Positions 1 to 8,171 of a stretch of DNA of 64,000 bases are shown piece after piece (the stretch's first letter is position 1; each line of letters begins with the position of its first letter). The position numbers and the translations under genes are program-made. The stretch lies in the NCBI RefSeq assembly GCF_904848585.1, contig NZ_CAJHCR010000013.1, positions 124,001-188,000 of the forward strand, written 5' to 3'. Below the pieces are notes generated by a model. It worked only from the letters and a program-made list of their open reading frames with translations, was not told the origin of the DNA and did not search any database. Origin of the DNA: Paraburkholderia kirstenboschensis. Its GTDB lineage: Bacteria > Pseudomonadota > Gammaproteobacteria > Burkholderiales > Burkholderiaceae.

Positions 1-1518
1 GACGCTTCCGTGCAACGCCCGCAAACCGACCGCCGTCAGCTCCAGCAGATCATCGCAGGCTTGAGCGAAGGGGTCATTCTCATAGAACCCGACCAGAGCA
101 TTCGTTGGGCCAATCAGGCCGCCCTCGACATGCATGGAGCAAGCAGCATCGAGGAACTCGGGCGAAACGTGTCCGAGTACCGGCAAAGGTTTCAGCTTCG
201 CTACCGCAACAATCATCGAATCGAACCGGGCAGCTATCCGATTGACCGCGTGGTCGCCGGTGAATCCTTTAGCGACGTACTGGTGGAGGTCGCACCCGCC
301 GGGCAAGTCGAGCCTCGCTGGGTTCATCGCGTGCGAAGTCTGGTGATTACCGATACGAACGGCGAGCCTGACTGTCTCGTGCTCATCCTGCACGATGCGA
401 CCGAGTGGGCAAGTGCCGAGGAGCGCTTCGAAAAGACCTTCGGCGCAAATCCCGCGCCTGCCGTGATCTGCAGGCTTAGCGATCTCCGCTTCATCAAGGT
501 CAATCGCGGCTTTGTCGAGATGACGGGCTATACGCGCGAGGAGGTAATCGGGCGTTCAGTCTATGAACTCGATGTCCTCGAAAATGCGTCGCAAAAAGAA
601 CTGGCGGTCGAGCGCCTGACAGCTGGGCAGACCATTCCGCAAATGGAAGCGTTGCTGCGCCTCGCGGACGCGGAGTCCAAGCTGGTTATCGTCGCCGGAC
701 AGCCGATCGATCTCGCCGACGAACGGTGCATGCTCTTCACGTTCATGGATCTCGAGCCGCGCAGAAAGGCCGAAGAAGCGCTGCGGCGCAGCGAGGAGCA
801 ATTTGCCAATGCGTTCAGGATGGCCCCGATCCCGACCATCGTATATGCCCGTGATTCGCTTACGCTGCTCGAGGCGAACCAGGCGTTTCTCGATGCCACG
901 GGTTTCGCGGCTGAAGAACTTGTCGGTCACACGCTCGAGGAATCGACCTTCTGGGACGCGGCGGATGCGCACGCGAACATAGAGCGGATGCTCGCCACGT
1001 CGGGAAACCTGCGCAACGTCGAGTTCAAGGTGCGCACCCGGGCCGGGCTTGCGGTCGACTGCCTGATCTCCGCCGAGTCGGTGCCCATTCATGGCGACGA
1101 CTGCGTGCTAATGGTGTTTCAGGACATCACCGAGCGCAAACGCACCGAGGTCGAACTTCTTCTCGCGATCGAAGCCGTCATGCAGGACGCTTCGTGGTTC
1201 AGCCGGTCGATTCTGGACAAGCTTCGTCATATCCGCAGCGGTACGGCACCCGGCAAGGTCGATGCGGCGATCTCCGACCTGACACCGCGCGAGCGCGACG
1301 TTCTTGCGCTGATCTGCGAGGGCCTTGCCGACAAGGAAATTGCCACGAGACTTGGCGTGGCTCCGAACACCGTCCGCAGTCGCGTGAGTACGTTGTACGC
1401 GAAGCTCGGTGTGCACAGCCGCAGCGAGGCGATCATCTGGGCGCGCGAACATGGCCTGCCGGCTGGCGGCGTTGCAAGCACACGTCCTGCGGCACGCGGT
1501 TCCCGACGTTCTTCCTGA
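1..1518 (+). CDS. PAS-domain sensor with C-terminal LuxR helix-turn-helix (5' end probably outside window)
   Basis: Predicted cytoplasmic one-component regulator. Counting from the GTG at 10, three PAS modules lie in order (about 10-125, 135-250 and 262-378), each followed by a PAC-like segment such as DITERKRTE. A LuxR-type DNA-binding domain closes the protein (425-485), with TPRERDVLAL and NTVRSRVSTLYAKLGV visible. No membrane segment or receiver domain is seen, so the PAS modules should sense a soluble ligand, cofactor or redox state; which one cannot be told. The frame is open to base 1 and the GTG at 10 has no ribosome binding site, so the true start is probably just upstream of the window. 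The KaiC-like ATPase gene follows after 37 bases and may be co-transcribed. Confidence 0.85.
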   Translation, partial: DASVQRPQTDRRQLQQIIAGLSEGVILIEPDQSIRWANQAALDMHGASSIEELGRNVSEYRQRFQLRYRNNHRIEPGSYPIDRVVAGESFSDVLVEVAPAGQVEPRWVHRVRSLVITDTNGEPDCLVLILHDATEWASAEERFEKTFGANPAPAVICRLSDLRFIKVNRGFVEMTGYTREEVIGRSVYELDVLENASQKELAVERLTAGQTIPQMEALLRLADAESKLVIVAGQPIDLADERCMLFTFMDLEPRRKAEEALRRSEEQFANAFRMAPIPTIVYARDSLTLLEANQAFLDATGFAAEELVGHTLEESTFWDAADAHANIERMLATSGNLRNVEFKVRTRAGLAVDCLISAESVPIHGDDCVLMVFQDITERKRTEVELLLAIEAVMQDASWFSRSILDKLRHIRSGTAPGKVDAAISDLTPRERDVLALICEGLADKEIATRLGVAPNTVRSRVSTLYAKLGVHSRSEAIIWAREHGLPAGGVASTRPAARGSRRSS

Positions 1519-1555
1519 CTCTGAGGCCGGGACAGCCGGCGTCTTTTTACCTCTC

Positions 1556-3073
1556 ATGGAAAATCAAAGTTCTGACCTCCGTGGCAGTCACATCGACCAC
1601 CGCGTATCGACCGGCGTTGCCGGCCTCGACGAGATCCTGGCCGGCGGTCTTACGGCAAGCCGGGTCTATCTGGTCGAAGGGCCGCCCGGCGCGGGCAAGA
1701 CGACTCTTGCACTACAGTTCCTGCTCGAAGGTCAGCGCCATGGCGATACCGGTCTCTACGTCACGCTGTCCGAAACCGCTACGGAGCTGCGTTCGGTGGC
1801 CGCGACGCATGGATGGTCACTCGACGGCCTGGCACTCGTCGAACTATTGAGCGACGAAGGGCTCACCCCTGCATACCAGCAGACAGTGCTCAATCCGGCC
1901 GAACTCGAACTCGGCGAAACGGTGCGCAACGTGATGCGACAGGTCGAGCAACTTCGTCCTGCACGCGTGGTGTTCGACAGCCTGTCCGAGCTACGGCTTC
2001 TGTCGCAGAGTGCACTGCGTTATCGACGGCAGTTACTCGCGCTCAAGCGGTTCCTGGGCAACCGGAACTGCACCGTGCTGCTGCTCGACGACGAAACCTC
2101 CGAAGCCGGCGACGTGCAGTTGCACAGTCTGGCGCACGGAGTCATCAACCTGAATCAGATCACGCACGAATACGGCACGCAGCGTCGGCGTCTGCGCATC
2201 GTCAAGATGCGCGGCGTGGCCTTTCAGGGAGGTTTTCACGATTTCACGTTGAAAAGCGGGGGCATCCAGGTTTTTCCGACGCTGGTGGCCGGGCATCGAC
2301 ACGCAGAGTTCGACTACGAAAACCTTTCGACCGGTGTGCCGGAACTCGACGCGCTGCTGGGCGGCGGCCTTGCACGCGGAACGAATACTCTGCTGGTGGG
2401 CCCGTCGGGCGCGGGCAAAACCACTACCGTGCTCCGGTGCATACAGACGGCACTCGAACGGGGCGAGCATGCCGTCTACTATCTCTTCGACGAAACGCTC
2501 GGCACGCTACTGCGTCGCGCAGCGGCGCTCGGCATGGATCTTTCGCCTCATCTGGAAAGCGGTCTGCTGTCGATCCAGCCGATAGACCCAGCAGAGCTTT
2601 CGCCAGGCGAATTCACTCACCGCGTCCAGGTGGCGGTCGAGACGCACGGTGCGCGCGTCGTGGCTATCGACAGCATCAATGCGTATCTGCAGGCGATGCC
2701 TGGCGAAAAATACCTGATGCTCCAGATGCACGAGCTATTGACCTATCTGAACCAGCGGGGTGTCATGTCCCTGCTCGTTCTCGGTCAGCACGGCATCATC
2801 GGAGAGACCCAGAGCAATCTCGACGTGAGCTACCTGAGCGATGCGTTGCTGCTGTTCAGGTTCTTCGAAGCAGAAGGCTCGGTGTTGACTGCGGTGTCCG
2901 TCGTCAAAAGCCGGACCAACATGCACGAACGCTCCATTCGGCAATTCCGGCTAAGCGACAAGGGGCTCGAAGTCGGCGATGTGTTGAGCGATTTCAAAGG
3001 TGTGTTGTCGGGGCTGCCGTCTTATACCGGACATACGCCTTTGCTCGGCGCGAGTTCCGTTTCCACCGGGTGA
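1556..3073 (+). CDS. KaiC-like tandem RecA-fold ATPase
   Basis: A 505-residue protein made of two KaiC/RecA-type ATPase domains. Walker A motifs are GPPGAGKTT at about 42-50 and GPSGAGKTT at about 282-290, and the repeats share a STGV..LD.(L/I)L.GGL entry segment. Where cyanobacterial KaiC has paired catalytic glutamates, the first domain reads TLSET and the second LFDET, so one acidic residue is kept in each. The ATG at 1556 opens the first KaiC domain cleanly; an upstream start at 1409 in the same frame would run through the PAS gene. Proteobacterial KaiC-like proteins usually act in signalling rather than in a clock, and no kaiA or kaiB is present. Its position just after a PAS-LuxR gene suggests a joint signalling role, which is inference. 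Confidence 0.85.
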   Translation: MENQSSDLRGSHIDHRVSTGVAGLDEILAGGLTASRVYLVEGPPGAGKTTLALQFLLEGQRHGDTGLYVTLSETATELRSVAATHGWSLDGLALVELLSDEGLTPAYQQTVLNPAELELGETVRNVMRQVEQLRPARVVFDSLSELRLLSQSALRYRRQLLALKRFLGNRNCTVLLLDDETSEAGDVQLHSLAHGVINLNQITHEYGTQRRRLRIVKMRGVAFQGGFHDFTLKSGGIQVFPTLVAGHRHAEFDYENLSTGVPELDALLGGGLARGTNTLLVGPSGAGKTTTVLRCIQTALERGEHAVYYLFDETLGTLLRRAAALGMDLSPHLESGLLSIQPIDPAELSPGEFTHRVQVAVETHGARVVAIDSINAYLQAMPGEKYLMLQMHELLTYLNQRGVMSLLVLGQHGIIGETQSNLDVSYLSDALLLFRFFEAEGSVLTAVSVVKSRTNMHERSIRQFRLSDKGLEVGDVLSDFKGVLSGLPSYTGHTPLLGASSVSTG

Positions 3074-3322
3074 GATCTGGCGCTCGGCACCTTTGTCGCT
3101 GCCGTACTGACGGGGCGCGGAAGCAGTCCGACGCCCCGTTCGCCGCTCCATCACGGCAACAGCCATTGCCAAAGGCGTGCACATATCGGTAGGCACTCGC
3201 CGAGGGAGCGAGAGCGAGAGCGAGGCAACGCCCGTCGAACACCGCGGCTCGGCGGTACATTTCGGTAACATTCGCCAGTCCCTTAGAATGCCGGGATTGA
3301 TCCAATGACGCCGGAGCTGGTG
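3074..3322. other. Intergenic region upstream of the response regulator
   Basis: About 250 bases without a supported gene between the KaiC-like gene and the two-component system. It should hold the promoter of the response regulator gene. I see no clear terminator and no copy of the inverted repeats found in the efflux promoter at 11471-11582. Confidence 0.4.
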
Positions 3323-4000
3323 ATGCGTATCCTGGTGATCGAAGACGAGCCGAAAACAGGCGCGTACCTGAAAAAGGGCCTGGAAGAATCGGGCTATTCC
3401 GTCGACCTCGCGAACGACGGCGCCGACGGCCTGCTGCTCGCGCAGGAGCAGGACTACGACGTGATCGTACTGGACGTGATGCTGCCGACAATGGACGGTT
3501 GGGCCGTGCTGAAAGTACTACGCGCGACTCATGCCACGCCGGTGCTGTTCCTTACCGCGCGCGACGACGTGAACGACCGCGTGCGCGGCCTCGAACTGGG
3601 CGGCGACGATTACCTCGTCAAACCATTCGCGTTTGTCGAACTGCTCGCACGCGTGCGTACGTTGGCGCGGCGCGGTCCGCCGCGGGAGAGCGAGCTGCTG
3701 GCCGTCGGCGACCTGGAGATGGACATCAACCGGCGGCGCGTGAAACGCGGCGCAACGCGTATCGATCTGACGCCACGCGAGTTCTCGCTATTACAACTGC
3801 TGCTGCGCCGCCAGGGCGAGGTGCTGAGCCGCACGCAGATTGCCTCATATGTGTGGGACATGAACTTCGACAGCGATACGAATGTGGTCGAGGTGGCGAT
3901 TCGCCGCTTGCGCGCGAAGATCGACGACGCTTTTCCGGTCAAGCTGATCCAGACCGTGCGCGGCGTCGGATATGTAATCGAAGCGAAAGAGCCGGACTGA
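3323..4000 (+). CDS. Heavy-metal-type OmpR-family response regulator
   Basis: DNA-binding response regulator of the CusR/CopR/IrlR type, 225 residues. The receiver has the acidic pocket EDE at 7-9, the phosphoacceptor Asp51 in VLDVMLP and Lys100 in YLVKPF. A winged helix fills roughly 130-222, with the family ending RGVGYVIE. The ATG at 3323 matches the usual MRILVIEDE start; an in-frame ATG at 3305 would add six residues. The stop overlaps the start of the sensor kinase gene (TGATG), so the two are translationally coupled. Its likely target is the divergently placed RND operon that starts at 11366, whose promoter carries inverted TTACAA half-sites. The inducing signal may be a metal or a drug. 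Confidence 0.9.
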   Translation: MRILVIEDEPKTGAYLKKGLEESGYSVDLANDGADGLLLAQEQDYDVIVLDVMLPTMDGWAVLKVLRATHATPVLFLTARDDVNDRVRGLELGGDDYLVKPFAFVELLARVRTLARRGPPRESELLAVGDLEMDINRRRVKRGATRIDLTPREFSLLQLLLRRQGEVLSRTQIASYVWDMNFDSDTNVVEVAIRRLRAKIDDAFPVKLIQTVRGVGYVIEAKEPD

Positions 4001-5424
4001 TGGCCGCACGTTCGCTGACCACCACGCTTGCGCTCGCGTTCGCTGGCACGACGCTGCTCGTATTCGCGCTGGTCGGCAGCGTGCTGTACTTCGCGCTCGA
4101 CCGCCAGGTTAAACAGCAGGACGACCTCGACATCGTGCTGATCGCGCGGCACACGCGGCGTCTCGCGCAAGAGCTCGATACGCTCGACGAACTGCGCAGC
4201 CACGGCGATCGGCTGACAAGCCAGGTGCTGGGCAACCTTGCGCTATCCATGGAAGTGCGGGATTCGCAGCGCAAGCTGCTGTTCGAACACAACACGGCGG
4301 CCATTGCCGACGTGGCGACGCCGTCGCCCGCGCTCATGAAACGGATCGGCGCCTCTCAACGCATCACCGAAGCCGATATCGCAGAGTGGCGCACCGCGCA
4401 GGGCGTGCCGGTGCGGGGACTCGCCGCCGATGCGGCGTTGCGCGATGGCACACCGGTGACGGTGATCATCGCGCGCAACATGGCGGATCGCTGGCGTCTG
4501 CTCGACCGGTATCGCGACCGGCTGTATGTCGCGGGTCTCGCGGGCATGCTGCTCGCGTTCCTGATGAGCTGGTTGCTGGTGCGCGAGTCGTTGCGGCCAT
4601 TGCGCGCGATGGCGCGCAGCGCGGCCACCGTCACCGTCGACAAACTGGACACGCGCATCGAAGCCGATGGTGCGCCGAATGAACTGGCGGCGCTCATCGT
4701 GTCGCTGAACGCGATGCTGGATCGCCTGCACGGCGGCTTCGAACGGATGTCGCAATACACGGCGGACCTCGCCCACGACATGCGCACGCCGCTTGGCAAT
4801 CTGCGCGGATCAACTGAAGTCGCGTTGGCACGCCCACGTTCGGCGGATGAATATCAGTCAGTGCTCGCGTCGAATCTCGAAGAGTGCGAACGGTTGTCGC
4901 GCATGATCGAAAGCGTGCTGTTTCTAGCCCGTGCCGAGCATCCGCAATTTGTCAAGACGCTGACGCAGGTCGATGCGCAGCAAGAGCTTTCGCGCATCGC
5001 CGAATACTTCGAGGGCGTCGCCGACGAAGCCGGCGTGCAAATTCGCGTGACAGGCGGCGGCCAATTGCGCGCCGACGTCGAGCTGTTCCGGCGCGCCGTC
5101 AACAATCTGCTTGCGAATGCACTCCGCTATACGCCGCGCGGCGCCATGATCACGTTGAGTGCACAGACGCCCGCCGAGGCTCCCCATACGCTGCGTGTGA
5201 CCGTGGCGAACGAGGGCAAGCCGATCGATCCGGCCTTGCTCGAGCGGGTGTTCGACCGCTTCTATCGCGTGGATCCGTCGCGCAAAAGCGAGCCGAACGC
5301 GTCCGGCTCTGCGGGGCTGGGTCTTGCCATTGTGCGCACCATCATGGAACTGCACGGCGGCAGCGCACATGCCGAAAGCGATGCGGCCAGCACACGCTTC
5401 ATCCTGACGTTTGCGGCAGCGTAG
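4000..5424 (+). CDS. Heavy-metal-type membrane sensor histidine kinase
   Basis: Partner kinase of the preceding regulator, 474 residues. It has an N-terminal membrane helix (about 8-30), a periplasmic sensor of about 135 residues, a second helix near 170-190 and a HAMP linker. The HisKA domain carries the phosphorylated His259 in LAHDMRTPLG. The HATPase domain has an N box (NNLLANALRYTP) and a G box (GSAGLGLAIV). This layout matches the CusS/IrlS group. The start codon at 4000 overlaps the regulator stop. The 3' end overlaps the end of the convergent outer-membrane factor gene by 26 bases, leaving no room for a terminator between them. Confidence 0.9.
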   Translation: MAARSLTTTLALAFAGTTLLVFALVGSVLYFALDRQVKQQDDLDIVLIARHTRRLAQELDTLDELRSHGDRLTSQVLGNLALSMEVRDSQRKLLFEHNTAAIADVATPSPALMKRIGASQRITEADIAEWRTAQGVPVRGLAADAALRDGTPVTVIIARNMADRWRLLDRYRDRLYVAGLAGMLLAFLMSWLLVRESLRPLRAMARSAATVTVDKLDTRIEADGAPNELAALIVSLNAMLDRLHGGFERMSQYTADLAHDMRTPLGNLRGSTEVALARPRSADEYQSVLASNLEECERLSRMIESVLFLARAEHPQFVKTLTQVDAQQELSRIAEYFEGVADEAGVQIRVTGGGQLRADVELFRRAVNNLLANALRYTPRGAMITLSAQTPAEAPHTLRVTVANEGKPIDPALLERVFDRFYRVDPSRKSEPNASGSAGLGLAIVRTIMELHGGSAHAESDAASTRFILTFAAA

Positions 5425-6901
5425 GCGGCGCGTTCGGTGACGTATTCGTTGCTGTGTTCCCGCTTTCATCGAGCGACGTGCGACTCCAGCCGCCGCCCAG
5501 CGCCTTTAGCAACTGCACACTGGCATCAACGCGCCGTGCGTCGATCAGTTCCTGCGTGCGTTCATTCGTCAGCGCGATGGTTTGGGCGGTCACGACATCC
5601 AGGTAGCTCACGGCCCCGGCCTGATAGCGGTTCATCGTGAGCTTCAAAGACAATTCAGCGGCCGATGTCGCGCGTTGCTGGCTGTTCGCTTCGCTAGCCA
5701 GCGTCGTCAGCGTGGACAGGTTGTCTTCGACTTGCTGGAACGCGGCCAGCACAGTCTGCCGGTAATCCGCCACTGCGCTGTCGTACTGCGCGTTCGCGCC
5801 CTGCAACGCGGCATGGCGGCGGCCGCCGTCGAACAGCGTGCCGGCCAGTTGCGCGCCGAGCGACCAGAAGAGGCTGGGCGCCGTGAGCCACGGCGCGAAG
5901 AACGTGCTTTCGAGTCCCGCGGTGGCCGACAACGTCAGGTCGGGATAGTAGGCGGCGCGCGCCTCGCCGATCTGCGCGTTGGCCGCCGCGACGCGCCGCT
6001 CGGCGGCTGCGATATCCGGCCTGCGTTCCAGTAGTTGCGACGGCACGCCCGTTGGGATCTGCGGCAACCCAACGCTTTTCACTTCGCTGGCCAGGGCGAA
6101 CGACGACGCGGGCATGCCGATCAACGTCGCGATGGCGTGCTGAAGCTGCGCACGCTGTACGTCGATGTCCGTGTCCTGGCTGCGGGTGCTTTCCAGTTGC
6201 GTCTGCGCCTGCGCAACGGCCGATGCGTCGATCGCACCGTCCTTTAACTGCTGTTGCACGATGCTCAAGGCCGCGGCATACGCCGTGACGCTATCGTCGA
6301 GCAGCTTCTTCTGACGATCGAGCGAGCGCAGATCGAAGTAATCGGTCGCGAGGTCGCTAGCGACCGACAGGCGCACCGCCTGAAGGTCCGCCTCGCTTGC
6401 CTGCGCATTGTCGCGCGCATAGACGGTCGCATCCTTCACACGCCCGAACAGGTCGGGCTCCCAGCTTGCGGTGGCGCCAACCGAGTAGTCGGGCACTGTC
6501 TTTCCCGCGAGCGAATGCCCGAGCACGTTCTGCGACAGCCGGGCACGCGACTGCGCCGCGCCCGCCGTCACCGTGGGTGCATAGCCGGCGCGCTGGTAGT
6601 CGAGCATCGCTCGGGCGGCCTGCAACTGCGCTACCGCTTTCGCCACCGTCTGATTCGACACATCGACGCGCGCTTCGAGCTGGTCCAGTTCGGCGTCGTG
6701 AAAGAGCGTCCACCATGGGCCGGGCGGCTCGGCATCGGCTGGCGCGGCGACGCTCCAGCCGGGCGCCGCCGCGCCTGCGTATCGAGTGGGCACGGCCGCT
6801 TCCGGTTGGTGATACGTGGGCAGGGTCGAACACGCAGTCAACGCGCAGGCAGTGACGATAGCCGCGCTGCGGCGGGCGAATGGATGAAAAAGAGTGAGCA
6901 T
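5399..6901 (-). CDS. RND efflux outer-membrane lipoprotein, NodT/OprM family
   Basis: Outer-membrane channel of a tripartite efflux pump, 500 residues. The ATG at 6901 gives a lipoprotein signal with lipobox LTAC and lipidated Cys24; the longer ORF to 6979 adds an implausible arginine-rich leader. Two OEP repeats follow, with long coiled-coil stretches rich in Ala and Gln, e.g. AVAQAQTQLE and the second-repeat motif GEARAAYYPDL. It is the last gene of the RND operon, 19 bases after the adaptor stop, and should form the exit duct for the permease encoded at 8172-11366. Confidence 0.9.
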   Translation of the reverse strand: MLTLFHPFARRSAAIVTACALTACSTLPTYHQPEAAVPTRYAGAAAPGWSVAAPADAEPPGPWWTLFHDAELDQLEARVDVSNQTVAKAVAQLQAARAMLDYQRAGYAPTVTAGAAQSRARLSQNVLGHSLAGKTVPDYSVGATASWEPDLFGRVKDATVYARDNAQASEADLQAVRLSVASDLATDYFDLRSLDRQKKLLDDSVTAYAAALSIVQQQLKDGAIDASAVAQAQTQLESTRSQDTDIDVQRAQLQHAIATLIGMPASSFALASEVKSVGLPQIPTGVPSQLLERRPDIAAAERRVAAANAQIGEARAAYYPDLTLSATAGLESTFFAPWLTAPSLFWSLGAQLAGTLFDGGRRHAALQGANAQYDSAVADYRQTVLAAFQQVEDNLSTLTTLASEANSQQRATSAAELSLKLTMNRYQAGAVSYLDVVTAQTIALTNERTQELIDARRVDASVQLLKALGGGWSRTSLDESGNTATNTSPNAPPTLPQTSG

Positions 6902-6920
6902 GATCCGTCTCCTGGATCGC

Positions 6921-8162
6921 TTAACCGTGCAGTGCCACGGGTGCGGCGAGGCGCACAGGCTGGCCGTTCGCGAGTGCATCGCCGGGATTGTTGATCACCT
7001 GATCCGTCGACGTGACACCGGTCGCGATTTCAACGTAGGTGCCGAAGTCCCGGCCGATCGTCACCTTGCGAAGGTGCGCGCGGCCGTCCTGTCCGATGAC
7101 CGCAACCGTGACGCCATCGGGTCTGAACAGCAATGCGCTCACCGGCAGTTCAAGCGCGGGGTGCTGCGTGCGCAACGCCAGATGAACCTGCGCATACGCG
7201 CCGGGCAACAACGCGCCATCGCGATTGTCGACATCGATCTCCACGCGCAGCGTTCGGCTGACAGAGTCGATTGCGTCGGCGCTGCGTGCGACGGTCGCCG
7301 CAAAGGAGCGGCCCGGATACTGCTGGGTCGTCAGATAGACCTGTGTGCCCGCGGTGACGCTGCCGGCATCGTCCTGCGGCACGTTCACATACACGCGCAA
7401 GCGGTCGGTCTGTTCGACGTGGAAGAGCTCTCCGGGCGCACTCGCAAGACCCGGCGATCCTCCCGAGGTCACGAGCGCTCCGACGTCGATGTTGCGCACG
7501 GTGACGACGCCGTCGAACGGCGCGGTGACTTTCTCGTAGGACACGAGCTCGCTCAGCCGCGCAACGTTCGCCTGCGCCGACGCGAGTGCGGCGAGTTTCG
7601 CGGCGCTGTCGCTCGTCTTTGCGTCGGCATCCTGTTGCGAGACCGACTGCGTTTGCAACATGGTCTGCCAGCGCCGCGCGGTACTGTCCGCAAACGCGTA
7701 GTTCGCCTTTGCGGTGGCCACGTCGGCGCGTGCCTGTTGCAACTGGGCGTCGAGTTCAGGCGTTTCGATGTCGGCGAGCGTTTGTCCGGCTCGGACCTTC
7801 GTGCCGATGTCCGCATACCAGTGCCGAACGTAGCCGCTCGTGCGCGCATAGATCGACGCGTCGGCATACGGCATCACCGAACCGGGCAACAACAGTTCCT
7901 GCGAAGCCGGCGCCGGCTTTGGCCGCACCGCATCGACGATCATTTCGCGTTGTGCAGCGACCTGTTGCGAGAGTTCCGTGCTCGCATGCAGACGCGGCAC
8001 GATTCCGATTGCGAGCAAGGCCGCTGCAATCGCCAGCAGGGCGACGGGCAGCAGCAACGCGCGGCGCTTCGCGGGTTGCGTGCCGGCATCGCTACGCTCG
8101 GGTACGGCAAGCGCCGTAGACGCCGTGCCGTCGCGGTCCTGCGGAAGGTTGGACGTAGTCAT
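6921..8162 (-). CDS. RND efflux periplasmic adaptor (membrane fusion protein)
   Basis: HlyD/AcrA-type adaptor, 413 residues. A membrane anchor lies near 33-55 (LLPVALLAIAAALLAIG). It is followed by a biotinyl-lipoyl-like half domain (YADIGTKVRAGQTLA), an alpha-helical hairpin around 140-190, the second lipoyl half (VTAPFDGVVTVRN) and beta-barrel and membrane-proximal domains. It links the permease to the outer-membrane channel in the periplasm. The start at 8162 has an AAGGAAAA ribosome binding site and lies 9 bases after the permease stop, so the operon is tightly packed. Confidence 0.92.
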   Translation of the reverse strand: MTTSNLPQDRDGTASTALAVPERSDAGTQPAKRRALLLPVALLAIAAALLAIGIVPRLHASTELSQQVAAQREMIVDAVRPKPAPASQELLLPGSVMPYADASIYARTSGYVRHWYADIGTKVRAGQTLADIETPELDAQLQQARADVATAKANYAFADSTARRWQTMLQTQSVSQQDADAKTSDSAAKLAALASAQANVARLSELVSYEKVTAPFDGVVTVRNIDVGALVTSGGSPGLASAPGELFHVEQTDRLRVYVNVPQDDAGSVTAGTQVYLTTQQYPGRSFAATVARSADAIDSVSRTLRVEIDVDNRDGALLPGAYAQVHLALRTQHPALELPVSALLFRPDGVTVAVIGQDGRAHLRKVTIGRDFGTYVEIATGVTSTDQVINNPGDALANGQPVRLAAPVALHG

Positions 8163-8171
8163 GGCTTTTCC

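Noticed and set aside
1409..1555. Upstream extension of the KaiC-like gene
   Set aside because: It would overlap over 100 bases of the PAS-LuxR gene and adds no conserved sequence. The ATG at 1556 starts the family's usual N terminus.
1556..3073. A circadian clock locus
   Set aside because: Only a KaiC-like protein is present, with no KaiA or KaiB and altered catalytic glutamates. Signalling use is more likely.
1813..3192. 459-codon plus-strand frame overlapping the KaiC-like gene
   Set aside because: Arg-rich, no domain pattern, and it sits in another frame over two intact Walker motifs.
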